In this document: positions 8,459 to 18,010 of the stretch, one piece after another
Layout: every line of letters begins with the position of its first letter
Numbering within the stretch: the first letter of the stretch is position 1
NCBI GenBank assembly: GCA_009840545.1
Contig: VXNM01000009.1
Location: 374,559 to 438,558, forward strand
From: Gammaproteobacteria bacterium
GTDB lineage: Bacteria; Pseudomonadota; Gammaproteobacteria; Pseudomonadales; Azotimanducaceae
Reading direction: 5' to 3'
DNA length: 64,000 nt
Made by a program: the position numbers and the translations under genes
The notes under the pieces: model-generated
The model's database searches: none
What the model was told of the DNA's origin: nothing
What the model saw: the letters and a program-made list of their open reading frames with translations, nothing else

Positions 8459-11400
8459 GTGACTGCACACACAAGTCAAACGGAGTTTGGGTTCCATTCT
8501 CTCGTTCAAGAGTGGTTTAACCGCAAGTACGGAACTCCCACTCAAGTTCAAGAGCGTAGCTGGCCCAGAATCGCTGAGAGAGAGAACTTGGTGATCACGG
8601 CTCCGACAGGAAGCGGCAAGACACTAACCGCTTTTCTCTCACTAATAGATCGATTTGTTCGAGGTGACCTTGAAACTGGCTGGGTTCGGGTTGTCTATGT
8701 GTCTCCACTCAAAGCTCTCAACAACGATATACACCGCAATCTGATCGAGCCGTTGCAAGAACTACAAGAATTGTTCGACCGCTCTGACGTCACATTTCCT
8801 TCAATACACGTTCAGACGCGAAGTGGAGACACGCCACAGTCAATTCGAGCCCGGATGATTCGTCGTCCACCGGAAATCTTGGTAACTACACCCGAGAGTT
8901 TGATGTTCATGCTCACGGCAAAACGCAGCCAGCGTCTCTTTGATCGCGTGGAAACTGTCGTATTGGACGAGATCCACGCCATGGTTGAAAATCGTCGCGG
9001 AGCGATGCTCATGGCCTGTCTGGAACGTATTGTCAACCTCTCGGGAGAGTTCCAGCGCATCGCTCTGTCTGCGACCGTACGTCCTCTCTCGGTCATTGCA
9101 GACTATGTGGCAGGTTTCGATCAACACGGAAATGCCCGAACAGTAGGGATGGTCGAATCCGATGCTGCAAAGGAAATCTCACTCACCGTGCATATGCCCG
9201 AAAGTGCTATTCGCGCATACGAAGAGTCACAACCAATTTGGGAACATCTCGTTAAGGAGTTTCACGAGGCCATCGACAGCAACAACTCTACGCTTGTATT
9301 TGTAGAGTCTCGTCGCATGGCGGAACGGATCGCCCATGACTTGAACTCCCTCTCCGACTCACTGATTGCGTATTCACATCACGGCTCACTGTCTCGTGAA
9401 ATCCGGGAGGAGGTTGAATCACGACTAAAACAAGGAGAATTACGATCAATAGTCGCAACTAGCTCGTTAGAGATGGGGATAGACATCGGCGCACTTGACG
9501 AAGTGCTCTTGGTCCAGTCGCCTCAGCGAGTCTCTTCAGCTCTGCAACGAATCGGACGTTCCGGGCATCGTGTTGGAGACACATCTCGCGGGCGGCTCTT
9601 TCCTACCCATGCACGTGACCTGGTTGACGCCGCTGCACTGGTTCGAGCTATCGACGAACGCGATATCGAACCGCTGCAACCTATGATCGGCCCACTAGAT
9701 CTTCTGGCTCAGCTCGTTGTCTCTCACGTGGTGGCAAGCCCCTGTTCGGTGGACGAGGTTTACTCGACAATATCACGTAGTTTCCCCTATTCGGCACTTG
9801 AACGAGAACAGTTCGATCTCGTAATAGGACTATTGACGGGACGATACGAAGAAGCCCGGATTAGGAGTCTGCAACCACGAGTTGCCCTAGATCGAGCCAG
9901 AGGAGAAATATCTGCCCGTAAGGGCGCTGCACTTGCTCTCTATGCCTCCGGAGGTGTCATCCCGGATCGAGGGTACTACCGGCTGCGTCATATGGACTCA
10001 GGAGCACTAATTGGAGAGCTGGACGAGGAATATGTTTGGGAAGCCAAAATTGGGCAGCGGCTGACATTTGGCACGCAACAATGGGAAGTCACATCTATAA
10101 CACTCAATGATGTCAATGTTCGCTCCATTGGCTCATCCTCCCCTACTGTCCCATTTTTTCGTTCTGAGTCTCTAAATCGTGACTTTCACTTTTCTAACTT
10201 GGTGGGTGATTTCCTAGGAGACGCGAACAGACTACTGCAAGAAGAAGATAGTTCCGCTCTGCAAAACCTCTTGTTGAGTCGAGGATTTGAGGAATCTGCG
10301 GCCGCACACCTTTTGGATCTATTGATTCGACAACGGGAAAGTACTCACGTGCTCCCTCACAAGGACAACTTGGTCGTTGAACTGGTAGGTGTGGGACCCG
10401 GAGGCTATGTGTCCGGCGCAAGCGATGAGCAAGTAATTCTTCACACCAATTGGGGAGGCCGTGTTAATCATCCAATTGCACTTGCTTTAGGTGCAGCATG
10501 GAGAGAGGAATATCGAACAGAACCTGACATTTTTTGCGACAACTACAGTATTGCGATTCAATTGAAGCAAGAGGCGGATGTAAATTCCATCCTCAAGTTT
10601 CTCGACCCTGCTCTCTTCGAGAAACGCTTGTCCAGAGCGTTAGAACGATCCGGATTTTTTGGGGCGCGGTTTAGAGAGTGTGCAGGACGTGCCCTGCTAT
10701 TGAACAAAGCTAGATTCGATCAACGAGTTCCGCTTTGGATGACTCGAATGCAGTCCAAGAAGCTCATGGCCGCGGCCCAGGACTACGATGACTTTCCCAT
10801 ACTGTTGGAAACTTGGCGAACATGCCTAAACGACGAATTCGACCTGAAGGCAACAGAACAGATTCTTCAAAGTGTCGCTCAAGGTCTAATCGAGACTGTC
10901 GTCGTTCGAAACAAACTACCGAGCCCATTCGCAATGGGCATCAACTACGACCAAGTCGGTAGGTACATGTATGAGCAAGACGAACCAGAGCAGAGGCAGA
11001 GTTCAGGCATTACAAGTGACCTGATCGATACTGCAATTCAAAATCCAACACTTCGTCCAACACTCGAGCGTTCTGTTATCAATGAATTCGAACGCAAAGT
11101 TCAGCGACGAGAGCTCAATTACGAACCTGAAGATCCCTTGGAGTTGGAAGAATGGGTGAAGGCTCGAGTTTGGATTTCAAGTGACGAGTGGTTTGATGAA
11201 CTCGAACCGCCTCTTGTATTGACAGAGCTGAAGACCGAGAACTGGTCCGGCTACACTCATCCTGAAAACGAAACCTTGATTCAAGAAAATCCGACGCAGG
11301 CCGTAGCGAATGCACTTCAGTTCTACGGTCCCCATTCACGCGAAAGATTGATTCAGCTAATTCCGATCGAACGAGAGCAAATGGATTCGATCGTGGATGA

Positions 11401-12724
11401 ATTGATTGCAAGCGAAGTCCTAGTTGACGACGTACTGGTCAGCGATCGAGAAGAACGGTTGATCTGTGATCGCGAAAACCTAGATATCCTCCTTCGACTG
11501 CAACGGTCCGTAAACAGAGTCTCGGTTGAGCCCATTTCAGTAAGACAATGGCCTCGCTTTCTCATCGCGTGGCAGGACTTCGGGGCGAGAGACGAAGAGA
11601 CTCCATCGCCTCTGAGCATTATTGAATACATGCGTGGATACTCTGCACCCCTCATGTTTTGGTTACGGGACGTGTGGTTACCTAGGTTGGGCGATATTCC
11701 GATTGACGAGATTGAACAGAGTCTCAACTCTCATGAGACGTGTTGGCGTGGAACGGACCGAGAGAAAATTGCACTCGGATTTCACGAAGACATCGCATTC
11801 ACAGCCCAACCGAACTCAGATATTCAGCAGATTGAGAGTTCATTCGTCGATCCCAGCGGTCGCTACACGTTTGCCCAATTAAGAAAGAACAGCTCGATCT
11901 CGCTTGAAGAGTTCAATCGGGCTTTCTGGAACGCCATTTGGAATGGCAGCATTTCTTCTGACAGTCTTACACCTCTACGTTCAGGGATCAAGCAAAAGTT
12001 CAACAGTCCGCTACGCATAGCTCAAAACTCGTCTCCAAACTACAGGTCGCACCGGCGCATAGTCAGGTCGCGGATGCGTCCCTCTTGGCCCGGAGTGTGG
12101 TACCTCACCACCTCCCAACCTGAACCGAACGAACAGTTAGAACGCTTAGAAAACCAGAAAGAGCGAGCAAGAGTGCTCTTGGACCGTTACGGTGTGGTCA
12201 CCAGAGAGACGGCAAACAGAGAGGGCGCAGGTTTTCGTTGGCGAGAAATTTTTCAAGCCTTTCGTTTGATGGAATTGTCGGGCGAAGTTAGCGCGGGCTT
12301 GTTTGTGTCTGGATTCTCGGGACCTCAATTTGCTCGAACCGATGCGATTCGAGTGCTCGGAAATCACGACGTTTCAGGAACCTTGTGGATATCAGCCTAC
12401 GACGCGATTTCTCCTAGCGGATTGGGGATTGACTGGCCGGAGTTGCCCGCAAGAAGAGTGGGCAACTACTTGGGATTGGTCGATGGAGAGGTGGTTTGCA
12501 GTTCAACTGCGCAAGGTCGGAGACTGTACGTTTTCACCGATGAATCTGATGATCGACTGCATCTCTTGTTCGCAACGATGTCTTCGGCAGTAACCGACGA
12601 GAAGTCCTTCGCGATTGAGGAGATTAACAACGTTCCTGCTCGGTCAAGTCCCTTTCTGGAACAAATTCTCAAAGCAACTAATGGTTATCGCGATCACTCA
12701 AAAATCCATATTGAGCGACTATAG
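8459..12724 (+). CDS. lhr: Large helicase Lhr
   Basis: The 1421-residue product is a full-length Lhr (E. coli protein about 1538 residues). The superfamily 2 helicase core lies in the first 400 residues: motif I TAPTGSGKT near 44-52, the DEIH box near 171, motif III SATVRP, and motif VI QRIGRSGHR near 362. The Lhr core winged-helix and beta-barrel domains follow, then the long C-terminal AlkZ-like winged-helix region. Lhr is an ATP-dependent 3'-5' DNA helicase tied to DNA repair; in some species the C-terminal region has uracil-DNA glycosylase activity. It starts at a GTG (8459) and appears to stand alone. Confidence 0.93.
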   Translation: MTAHTSQTEFGFHSLVQEWFNRKYGTPTQVQERSWPRIAERENLVITAPTGSGKTLTAFLSLIDRFVRGDLETGWVRVVYVSPLKALNNDIHRNLIEPLQELQELFDRSDVTFPSIHVQTRSGDTPQSIRARMIRRPPEILVTTPESLMFMLTAKRSQRLFDRVETVVLDEIHAMVENRRGAMLMACLERIVNLSGEFQRIALSATVRPLSVIADYVAGFDQHGNARTVGMVESDAAKEISLTVHMPESAIRAYEESQPIWEHLVKEFHEAIDSNNSTLVFVESRRMAERIAHDLNSLSDSLIAYSHHGSLSREIREEVESRLKQGELRSIVATSSLEMGIDIGALDEVLLVQSPQRVSSALQRIGRSGHRVGDTSRGRLFPTHARDLVDAAALVRAIDERDIEPLQPMIGPLDLLAQLVVSHVVASPCSVDEVYSTISRSFPYSALEREQFDLVIGLLTGRYEEARIRSLQPRVALDRARGEISARKGAALALYASGGVIPDRGYYRLRHMDSGALIGELDEEYVWEAKIGQRLTFGTQQWEVTSITLNDVNVRSIGSSSPTVPFFRSESLNRDFHFSNLVGDFLGDANRLLQEEDSSALQNLLLSRGFEESAAAHLLDLLIRQRESTHVLPHKDNLVVELVGVGPGGYVSGASDEQVILHTNWGGRVNHPIALALGAAWREEYRTEPDIFCDNYSIAIQLKQEADVNSILKFLDPALFEKRLSRALERSGFFGARFRECAGRALLLNKARFDQRVPLWMTRMQSKKLMAAAQDYDDFPILLETWRTCLNDEFDLKATEQILQSVAQGLIETVVVRNKLPSPFAMGINYDQVGRYMYEQDEPEQRQSSGITSDLIDTAIQNPTLRPTLERSVINEFERKVQRRELNYEPEDPLELEEWVKARVWISSDEWFDELEPPLVLTELKTENWSGYTHPENETLIQENPTQAVANALQFYGPHSRERLIQLIPIEREQMDSIVDELIASEVLVDDVLVSDREERLICDRENLDILLRLQRSVNRVSVEPISVRQWPRFLIAWQDFGARDEETPSPLSIIEYMRGYSAPLMFWLRDVWLPRLGDIPIDEIEQSLNSHETCWRGTDREKIALGFHEDIAFTAQPNSDIQQIESSFVDPSGRYTFAQLRKNSSISLEEFNRAFWNAIWNGSISSDSLTPLRSGIKQKFNSPLRIAQNSSPNYRSHRRIVRSRMRPSWPGVWYLTTSQPEPNEQLERLENQKERARVLLDRYGVVTRETANREGAGFRWREIFQAFRLMELSGEVSAGLFVSGFSGPQFARTDAIRVLGNHDVSGTLWISAYDAISPSGLGIDWPELPARRVGNYLGLVDGEVVCSSTAQGRRLYVFTDESDDRLHLLFATMSSAVTDEKSFAIEEINNVPARSSPFLEQILKATNGYRDHSKIHIERL

Positions 12725-12783
12725 CAATCCGTCGCATGAAACAAGAATTGCGACGACCATGTAACCCGCAGTCCAATTTCGAT

Positions 12784-13476
12784 TTACTTCTTTCTGGTAG
12801 AGAGTCGGTTGCGCACGAAGTTTAACGACCACTTCGCCAACAATGGGAAAACTCCGAGCAGAACTAGTGATCCGACAAGTGTTGGAGATAGGATGCCTGA
12901 AAACGACTCGAGTTGTCCGAGCTGACTTCCAGCATTTACGAAAACAGTCGTTCCGGCAAGCATGCCAATGGAGCTCACCCAAAAAAAAGTCCAAAGTTTG
13001 ATCGTGGTGAGACTCATTGCGACATTCGTGACAAAGAATGGAATTACAGGAACCAAGCGTATCGCGAACAAGTAGAACGCTCCATCTTTCTCAATTCCTT
13101 TATTAATGGTGGCCAATTGTTGAGGGAATTTCTTTCTAACCGGTTCTCTAAATAGATAACGTGCAATCACGAATGCGATGCTCGCTCCGCATACACTCGC
13201 GACCGAAACCACCAAAACCCCAACTACAAGATCAAAAATCGCACCGGCGAGAAGTGTTAGGCCCGTCGCACTTGGAATAGACAATCCAGTCAGTGCGACA
13301 TAAAGCAGAATAAACACCAAGATCGTGATTGCAGGGTTGTCACGATAAAAGTCAACTAACCGCAGACGTTGTTCCTGTAGGTAAGAAAGCGAAAAGTACT
13401 CTGTTAGCCCAAACGCAAAGAAGCAGACGATGACAAGGATTACTGCTACGAGAAGTGCTATCTGAATTGGCTTCAT
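12784..13476 (-). CDS. TVP38/TMEM64 (DedA superfamily) membrane protein
   Basis: A 230-residue inner-membrane protein with about six hydrophobic segments. Family motifs include SIPSATGLTLLAGAIFD (about 66-82) and the stretch AIRLVPVIPFFVTN (about 138-151), whose Phe/Arg-Pro core is diagnostic of the VTT domain. DedA/VTT proteins are lipid scramblases or carrier recyclers. The protein has no partner gene here; the peroxiredoxin upstream is on the same strand, 81 bases away, and could share a transcript. Confidence 0.85.
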   Translation of the reverse strand: MKPIQIALLVAVILVIVCFFAFGLTEYFSLSYLQEQRLRLVDFYRDNPAITILVFILLYVALTGLSIPSATGLTLLAGAIFDLVVGVLVVSVASVCGASIAFVIARYLFREPVRKKFPQQLATINKGIEKDGAFYLFAIRLVPVIPFFVTNVAMSLTTIKLWTFFWVSSIGMLAGTTVFVNAGSQLGQLESFSGILSPTLVGSLVLLGVFPLLAKWSLNFVRNRLSTRKK

Positions 13477-13557
13477 CTACGAATAGCCAGTACTAAGCTA
13501 CTTTGCTCAAACTGCAATAAATTGAACTGGCAAGCGAAAAGACCTAAAACTTTCTTG

Positions 13558-14232
13558 CTAGTTGAGGGAGTCTTTCTCTGGCTGAGGAACTATTCGGAGA
13601 TAGGGTCTTGGCGCTTTCCAACCATCTGGATAGCGAGACTTAGCCTCGGCATCCGAGACAGCCGGGACAATGATCACATCTTCTCCAGATTTCCAATTCA
13701 CTGGGGTCGCCACTTGGTGCTTTGCCGTCAACTGACAGGACTCCAAGAGTCGTAGCACTTCGTCAAAGTTTCTTCCGGTACTCATCGGATAGGTAAGCAT
13801 GGCCTTGATCCGCTTATCGGGACCAATCACAAATACGGAACGAACAGTTGCGTTGTCTACAGCAGTACGCCCCTTGCTCGAATCGATCACATCCTCTGGA
13901 AGCATGTCGTAGGCTTTAGCTACCTCAAGATTCGGATCTCCGATGAGAGGATAAGTCACAGCGTTACCCTGGGTTTCCTCGATGTCTCTTAGCCATTCAT
14001 GATGTTGGTCCACAGCATCGACGGACAGACCAATGACTTTGCAATTGCGATTCGCAAATTCCTCTTGTAGTCCGGCCATATAGCCCAATTCTGTTGTGCA
14101 TACAGGAGTAAAGTCTTTTGGATGAGAAAACAAGATCGCCCAATGGTCGCCAATCCATTCGTGAAATGAGATCTCTCCGTGAGTGGAAAATGCAACGAAG
14201 TCTGGGGCTGTTGAATTGATTCGTAAGGTCAC
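13558..14232 (-). CDS. 1-Cys peroxiredoxin (Prx6 type)
   Basis: The 224-residue protein reduces peroxides with its single peroxidatic Cys in the motif FTPVCTTELG (about 41-50). The downstream sequences VDQHHEWLRDIEE and LTYPMSTGRNFDEVLR, with the extended C-terminal domain ending near RPYLRIVPQP, define the Prx6 subgroup rather than two-Cys AhpC. It is cytosolic. In a cell that makes squalene and unsaturated sterols an enzyme against lipid hydroperoxides would be useful, but there is no direct link to the sterol genes. Confidence 0.92.
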   Translation of the reverse strand: MTLRINSTAPDFVAFSTHGEISFHEWIGDHWAILFSHPKDFTPVCTTELGYMAGLQEEFANRNCKVIGLSVDAVDQHHEWLRDIEETQGNAVTYPLIGDPNLEVAKAYDMLPEDVIDSSKGRTAVDNATVRSVFVIGPDKRIKAMLTYPMSTGRNFDEVLRLLESCQLTAKHQVATPVNWKSGEDVIIVPAVSDAEAKSRYPDGWKAPRPYLRIVPQPEKDSLN

Positions 14233-14412
14233 AGTGGAATGCTCTTCTGTCGATAAATGTATGGAAAATCGGGGAGATTTTATTCAATTCAGGATGCGGA
14301 ATCGTCCATACTCCGACACAGTCTGAGAGTCTTGCACCACCGCTCTTGCAACGTCTTGAACATCCGTCGGTGGCTTCCTGTTTCAGACCTTTTTTCGACT
14401 GTGGAGGTATGA
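14233..14412. other. Intergenic region between the peroxiredoxin gene and a small ORF
   Basis: About 180 bases between divergent genes, presumably holding the peroxiredoxin promoter. I see no recognisable RNA or clear promoter. It ends in the GGAGG ribosome-binding site (14403-14407) of the next small frame. Confidence 0.3.
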
Positions 14413-14586
14413 ATGCCCATGTTGAAAAGAATTGGGACACTTGTCTGGAGACGACGTGACGCTCTCGACGATGCTGGGCCGTCGACTGCACCTCTGCCAC
14501 ATGGTGAGAATCGAGGTAGCCAGCTACCAAATCCGCGAGTACCGAACGTGGCTGAAGTCTCCATAGAAATGCGGAAAAACCGATAG
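14413..14586 (+). CDS. Possible small basic protein, 57 residues
   Basis: A perfect GGAGG Shine-Dalgarno at 14403-14407 lies five bases before an ATG at 14413 (a second in-frame ATG is at 14419). The frame runs 57 codons to a TAG at 14584-14586. The product starts MPMLKRIGTLVWRRR, a short amphipathic basic helix, and continues as a Pro/Asn/Arg-rich, probably disordered tail. I do not recognise it. A methyltransferase gene begins 58 bases downstream on the same strand. The strong ribosome-binding site in a genome that often lacks one is the chief support. Confidence 0.4.
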   Translation: MPMLKRIGTLVWRRRDALDDAGPSTAPLPHGENRGSQLPNPRVPNVAEVSIEMRKNR

Positions 14587-14644
14587 CATACTAGTACCTA
14601 GAAGAGAGCCACAATTCCCACTGTACGATCGTTGAATTGGGAGA

Positions 14645-15442
14645 ATGGAACTGAAGTCCTTCAAGTCAACTGCTGAATTCTATAGCCGGTTTCGCGTGCC
14701 ATATCCTGGAGGCTTGATCGCACAGCTCGAAAAAGATGCAAACCTAAACAATACGTGTGTTGTGTTGGACGTGGCAACCGGGCCAGGCCGGCTCGCACTG
14801 CGACTAGCACCTATCGTGGGCAAAGTTTTAGCTATCGACATCGATGCTGAAATGTTGCGAGAAGGCGCAGCCAAAGCTCGCGCTTTAAGTTTAAAGAATG
14901 TCCAATGGGTTCAAGCCAGAGCGGAGAGTCATGAAATCGAAGCAGATTCGGTCGACTTGGTAACAATCGGAGAGGCAATTCATCGACTGGACCAAGACTT
15001 GGTACTTGGGCATATCCGGAATTGGCTAACAAGTAGCGGATGCGTTGCCATTGCTGGTTGTTATGGAATTCTGCATGGGTCGCAGCCTTGGCAGGATTCT
15101 CTACGTCATGCTGTCAAGAGATGGACAAGTCAGATGCGACAGGACGATTCAAGAAGATGGCGTGGCGAGGATCATGACACGGCACGCCTCATGCAGGCCG
15201 GATTTCAAGATGTAGTGAACCGAAGTTTCAGTATCCCGCACGTATGGACAAGAGAAAGCATCTTGGGTAATTTGCACTCGACGTCACAATTCTCCATATC
15301 AGCCCTAGGCGAACAAATCGGGGATTTTGACAAGTCCGTGATGATTTCGTTAGAAGCGTATGAGACTGACCAGTTTCCTCAAACAATACCTTGTGGCTAC
15401 ACCATCGGTTGGAAAAACACCCAGTATGGACCTGAAATCTAG
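14645..15442 (+). CDS. Class I SAM-dependent methyltransferase
   Basis: The 265-residue protein has the class I methyltransferase fold. Motif I VLDVATGPGRLALRL is near residues 38-52, followed by the acidic ribose-binding turn IDIDAEML and motif II/III around WVQARAE and DLVTIGEAIHRLD. It belongs to the broad UbiE/COG2226-like group, whose members methylate quinones, lipids and small molecules. Unlike the gene at 32648 it has no sterol-methyltransferase signature. The target is unknown. Confidence 0.8.
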   Translation: MELKSFKSTAEFYSRFRVPYPGGLIAQLEKDANLNNTCVVLDVATGPGRLALRLAPIVGKVLAIDIDAEMLREGAAKARALSLKNVQWVQARAESHEIEADSVDLVTIGEAIHRLDQDLVLGHIRNWLTSSGCVAIAGCYGILHGSQPWQDSLRHAVKRWTSQMRQDDSRRWRGEDHDTARLMQAGFQDVVNRSFSIPHVWTRESILGNLHSTSQFSISALGEQIGDFDKSVMISLEAYETDQFPQTIPCGYTIGWKNTQYGPEI

Positions 15443-15591
15443 CGATGGATTAGGCAAGCAGGCTCTCCTTTGCTGGTTCACCAAACCTCGCTATCAGCAC
15501 AAGGCTGAACCGCCTTTCTCTAGCATCTTCCTTGCCGCAACGCTAGGTACGCTAGCATCGTCACATTACATTTCAAATTGTCCCGATCACA
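15443..15591. other. Intergenic sequence after the methyltransferase gene
   Basis: About 150 bases with no recognisable gene, promoter or hairpin terminator. It leads into the doubtful short frame at 15592. Confidence 0.3.
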
Positions 15592-15831
15592 ATGGCAACT
15601 GAAGAGCGGGACGACCCCTACAAGGTTCCAAAATCAGCTGCGGCTGCCAAACCTCAAAAACAACACTCGCCAAAGCGGAGACATCTACTTGTCGTTTGTC
15701 TCTCAGCGGCTCTTACGGATTTTTTTTTTGCTGTCGGTAACAGGGCTCGGGGACACCATGATGGCTGCAATGAATTGTCTTATGAGGCGATAGACGTGAT
15801 CAGTGTGGCTGATCAATTGTCCTCAAGCTAG
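15592..15831 (+). pseudogene. Short membrane-protein fragment with a 10-T tract
   Basis: An ATG at 15592 opens a 79-codon frame. Its first 43 residues look like the start of a real protein: a DPYKVPKS segment resembling the NPY..P leader of many small membrane proteins, a basic stretch, and the first half of a membrane helix (LLVVCLSAALTD). At 15720-15729 there are ten consecutive Ts. After the tract this frame becomes hydrophilic and unconvincing, while the next frame continues hydrophobic (FLLSVTGLGDTMMAAMN) before stopping at 15793. A slipped or decayed gene is the simplest reading; a sequencing error in the T tract is possible. Confidence 0.35.
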
Positions 15832-15937
15832 ACCGCAACCCCAGTACAGGATGGTGTTTAGAGACCAAAAGAAACTCGTCATGCAGGCACCTACAGAAGC
15901 ACTAGAAATGTACACACAGCAGAAATGCTCTGGATTG

Positions 15938-17122
15938 CTAGTCTGGAAGTCCTAGCACTCGCTTTGCGACGATATTTCTTTGGATCTCGTTGCTTCCGCT
16001 ATATATGGAAGAAGCTCGACCCGCCAGCCATCCGCGGGTGTCACCCAGATTGCGCGCTGAAAATTGTTGACCTCTCCAGCCGAGACCTGCGGATCCTCGA
16101 ATTTGCAAGAATAGCTCCGAGCGGGTCTGCTGAAGTTCTGTCCCATACATCTTGAAGATCGATGTCTGTGGTCCAGGAGTGCTGCCATCTTCTGTTTCTT
16201 CAACTGTTCTTCGTTGAGTCAGTTGAAACGCGTGTGAGTTCATATTGGTAGCGACAATCCGACTGCGTAAAGAGTCGTCTGCTATCCGCCCGTCTCTTGT
16301 CCCGGCATATTCTCGTGCCTCTTGCTCCAAGGAAGGACCTTGGGCTCGAGATGCTCCTCCACCGACCAACGAAGCCATACTGCCTCTCTCATGTTGAAGG
16401 AGTCGTTTGCCGACCGTCCAGCCCTTGTTCAACCCTCCAACCAAGTCTTCTTTTCTGGCGATGGCATTGTCGAAGAAAGTCTCGCAGAACGGTGATTCCC
16501 CAGAGATCAAACGGATAGGCTTCACAGTGATGCCTTCTTGCGACATATCCATTAACACAAAGCTAATACCTTCATGCTTAGGTACGTCAGGATCAGTTCG
16601 AACCAGAACAAAGATCCAATTCGCATATTGAGCACCGGATGTCCAAATCTTGGATCCGTTGACCAAGAAATGATCGCCCTTGTCCTCCGCTCGGGTTTGG
16701 AGCGATGCAAGATCAGATCCCGCATTTGGCTCACTATATCCTTGACACCATGTGGCTTCTGCACGGACGATCGGTGGTAGATGTCGTTCTTTTTGGTCGT
16801 CAGTACCAAACTCTAGAAGTGTCGGGCCGATAAGCGAAATCCCCATTCCACCTAGCGGAACTTGAGCACCGATCCTTCGCATTTCCTCAATCAAGACCAT
16901 ATATTGGTCAGTATTGAGACCGCCCCCACCAAATTCGACCGGCCAAGTTGGAGCAGTCCAACCCTTCTCGATCATTCGATCAAGCCAAAGACGCGAATCC
17001 TTCCTTCGGTCCTGTGGACCAGGGATTAGGGACGGATCAGGTCCTCCACTCCTTGTACCTGGAGGACAGTTCGATTCCAGCCATTCTCGAGTTTCATGCC
17101 GAAATGTATCCGACGAGTTCAT
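15938..17122 (-). CDS. Acyl-CoA dehydrogenase
   Basis: The protein of 394 residues (ATG at 17122, preferred over an upstream TTG at 17131) is an FAD-dependent acyl-CoA dehydrogenase. It has the N-terminal helical domain and the flavin/substrate-binding QGYSEPNAGSDLASL (about 131-145). The mid beta-domain carries WTSGAQYANW, and the C-terminal RASSIYSGSNEIQRNIVAKR is the family signature. It introduces the alpha-beta double bond in an acyl-CoA. It lies alone between unrelated genes and runs opposite to the sterol operon. It could act with the acyl-CoA synthetase, hydratase and dehydrogenase genes at 2.7-8.4 kb. Confidence 0.9.
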   Translation of the reverse strand: MNSSDTFRHETREWLESNCPPGTRSGGPDPSLIPGPQDRRKDSRLWLDRMIEKGWTAPTWPVEFGGGGLNTDQYMVLIEEMRRIGAQVPLGGMGISLIGPTLLEFGTDDQKERHLPPIVRAEATWCQGYSEPNAGSDLASLQTRAEDKGDHFLVNGSKIWTSGAQYANWIFVLVRTDPDVPKHEGISFVLMDMSQEGITVKPIRLISGESPFCETFFDNAIARKEDLVGGLNKGWTVGKRLLQHERGSMASLVGGGASRAQGPSLEQEAREYAGTRDGRIADDSLRSRIVATNMNSHAFQLTQRRTVEETEDGSTPGPQTSIFKMYGTELQQTRSELFLQIRGSAGLGWRGQQFSARNLGDTRGWLAGRASSIYSGSNEIQRNIVAKRVLGLPD

Positions 17123-17204
17123 TTGGAGCAACCTTGGAAAGAGTTAGCGAACAATACAGTATATTCGCTGGCTAAAACTGACTGGTTAGTCTCGGGAACG
17201 AACA

Positions 17205-17870
17205 CTAATCGGACCGGCTAGCGCTGACTGCAATGTCTGTGTTTTCGTCCATTCTCTTAGTTGGCGCGACCAACTTTCCGATAGCCTGCTCCACTTCATT
17301 CTTGCGCAACTGGTCAACAACCTCGAGATCGGTCCGCATTCTGATGACCAAGTTACGAAATGTACCCTTGAGTTCACTTCTAACTTCGTTCGAGAGTTCA
17401 TCCTCTCGTATATAGAACTTTTGAAATCGTTCTACGTTCTCAAGGAAGTTTGACAACGTAACAACCACATCAGGATGAGCAATCAATGCAACACTTCTTG
17501 CAAGATTCTTCATCTCATTCAACTCATCCGAACTAATTACATCGTCATCGTCCGCCTTCGAAAAAGTCGCTAAGAGCTCGTAGTACTTCTGTAGTTTCTC
17601 TTTGAAGACCTCGGTCTTGAACTCCTTTTCCGCCTCGTACTCCACTTGAAAATGTAAGGTCACTGCGACGGAAACAACGACCATCACAACGGCAACCACA
17701 GCAGCCAATATTTCGATTGTGAGATTGGAAACATCAGCACTAAACATGACATGAAGCAAGACCGCACTCGTGACAACAACTGCCGTGCAGAGGGCGATAA
17801 TTGTGAATTTCTTGCGTATCTTTGCCTTCAATTGAGCTGCTGGGTTTGCCAAATGCCCTCCTACTCCCAT
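17205..17870 (-). CDS. Membrane protein with a cytoplasmic coiled coil, function unknown
   Basis: I do not recognise this 221-residue protein. Two hydrophobic helices near residues 24-46 and 53-75 are followed by a charged helical region from about 80 to the C-terminus that reads like a coiled coil. The hydrophilic tail would be cytoplasmic if both termini are inside. It is encoded divergently from the sterol operon, 140 bases away, so both may share a regulatory region, but nothing in the sequence ties it to sterols. Confidence 0.6.
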   Translation of the reverse strand: MGVGGHLANPAAQLKAKIRKKFTIIALCTAVVVTSAVLLHVMFSADVSNLTIEILAAVVAVVMVVVSVAVTLHFQVEYEAEKEFKTEVFKEKLQKYYELLATFSKADDDDVISSDELNEMKNLARSVALIAHPDVVVTLSNFLENVERFQKFYIREDELSNEVRSELKGTFRNLVIRMRTDLEVVDQLRKNEVEQAIGKLVAPTKRMDENTDIAVSASRSD

Positions 17871-18010
17871 CTTTGTGTTGAGAGAGACCGAAAGTTGTCG
17901 GGCAATTGTAGTCTGAAGACTTGGTCAACCAATCCTGCAAAAAGCGATGCTTGAGGTTAGATCAGGGCTTCCATCGGCTTTGCCGCATACTTAACGTCTA
18001 TACTTGATTT

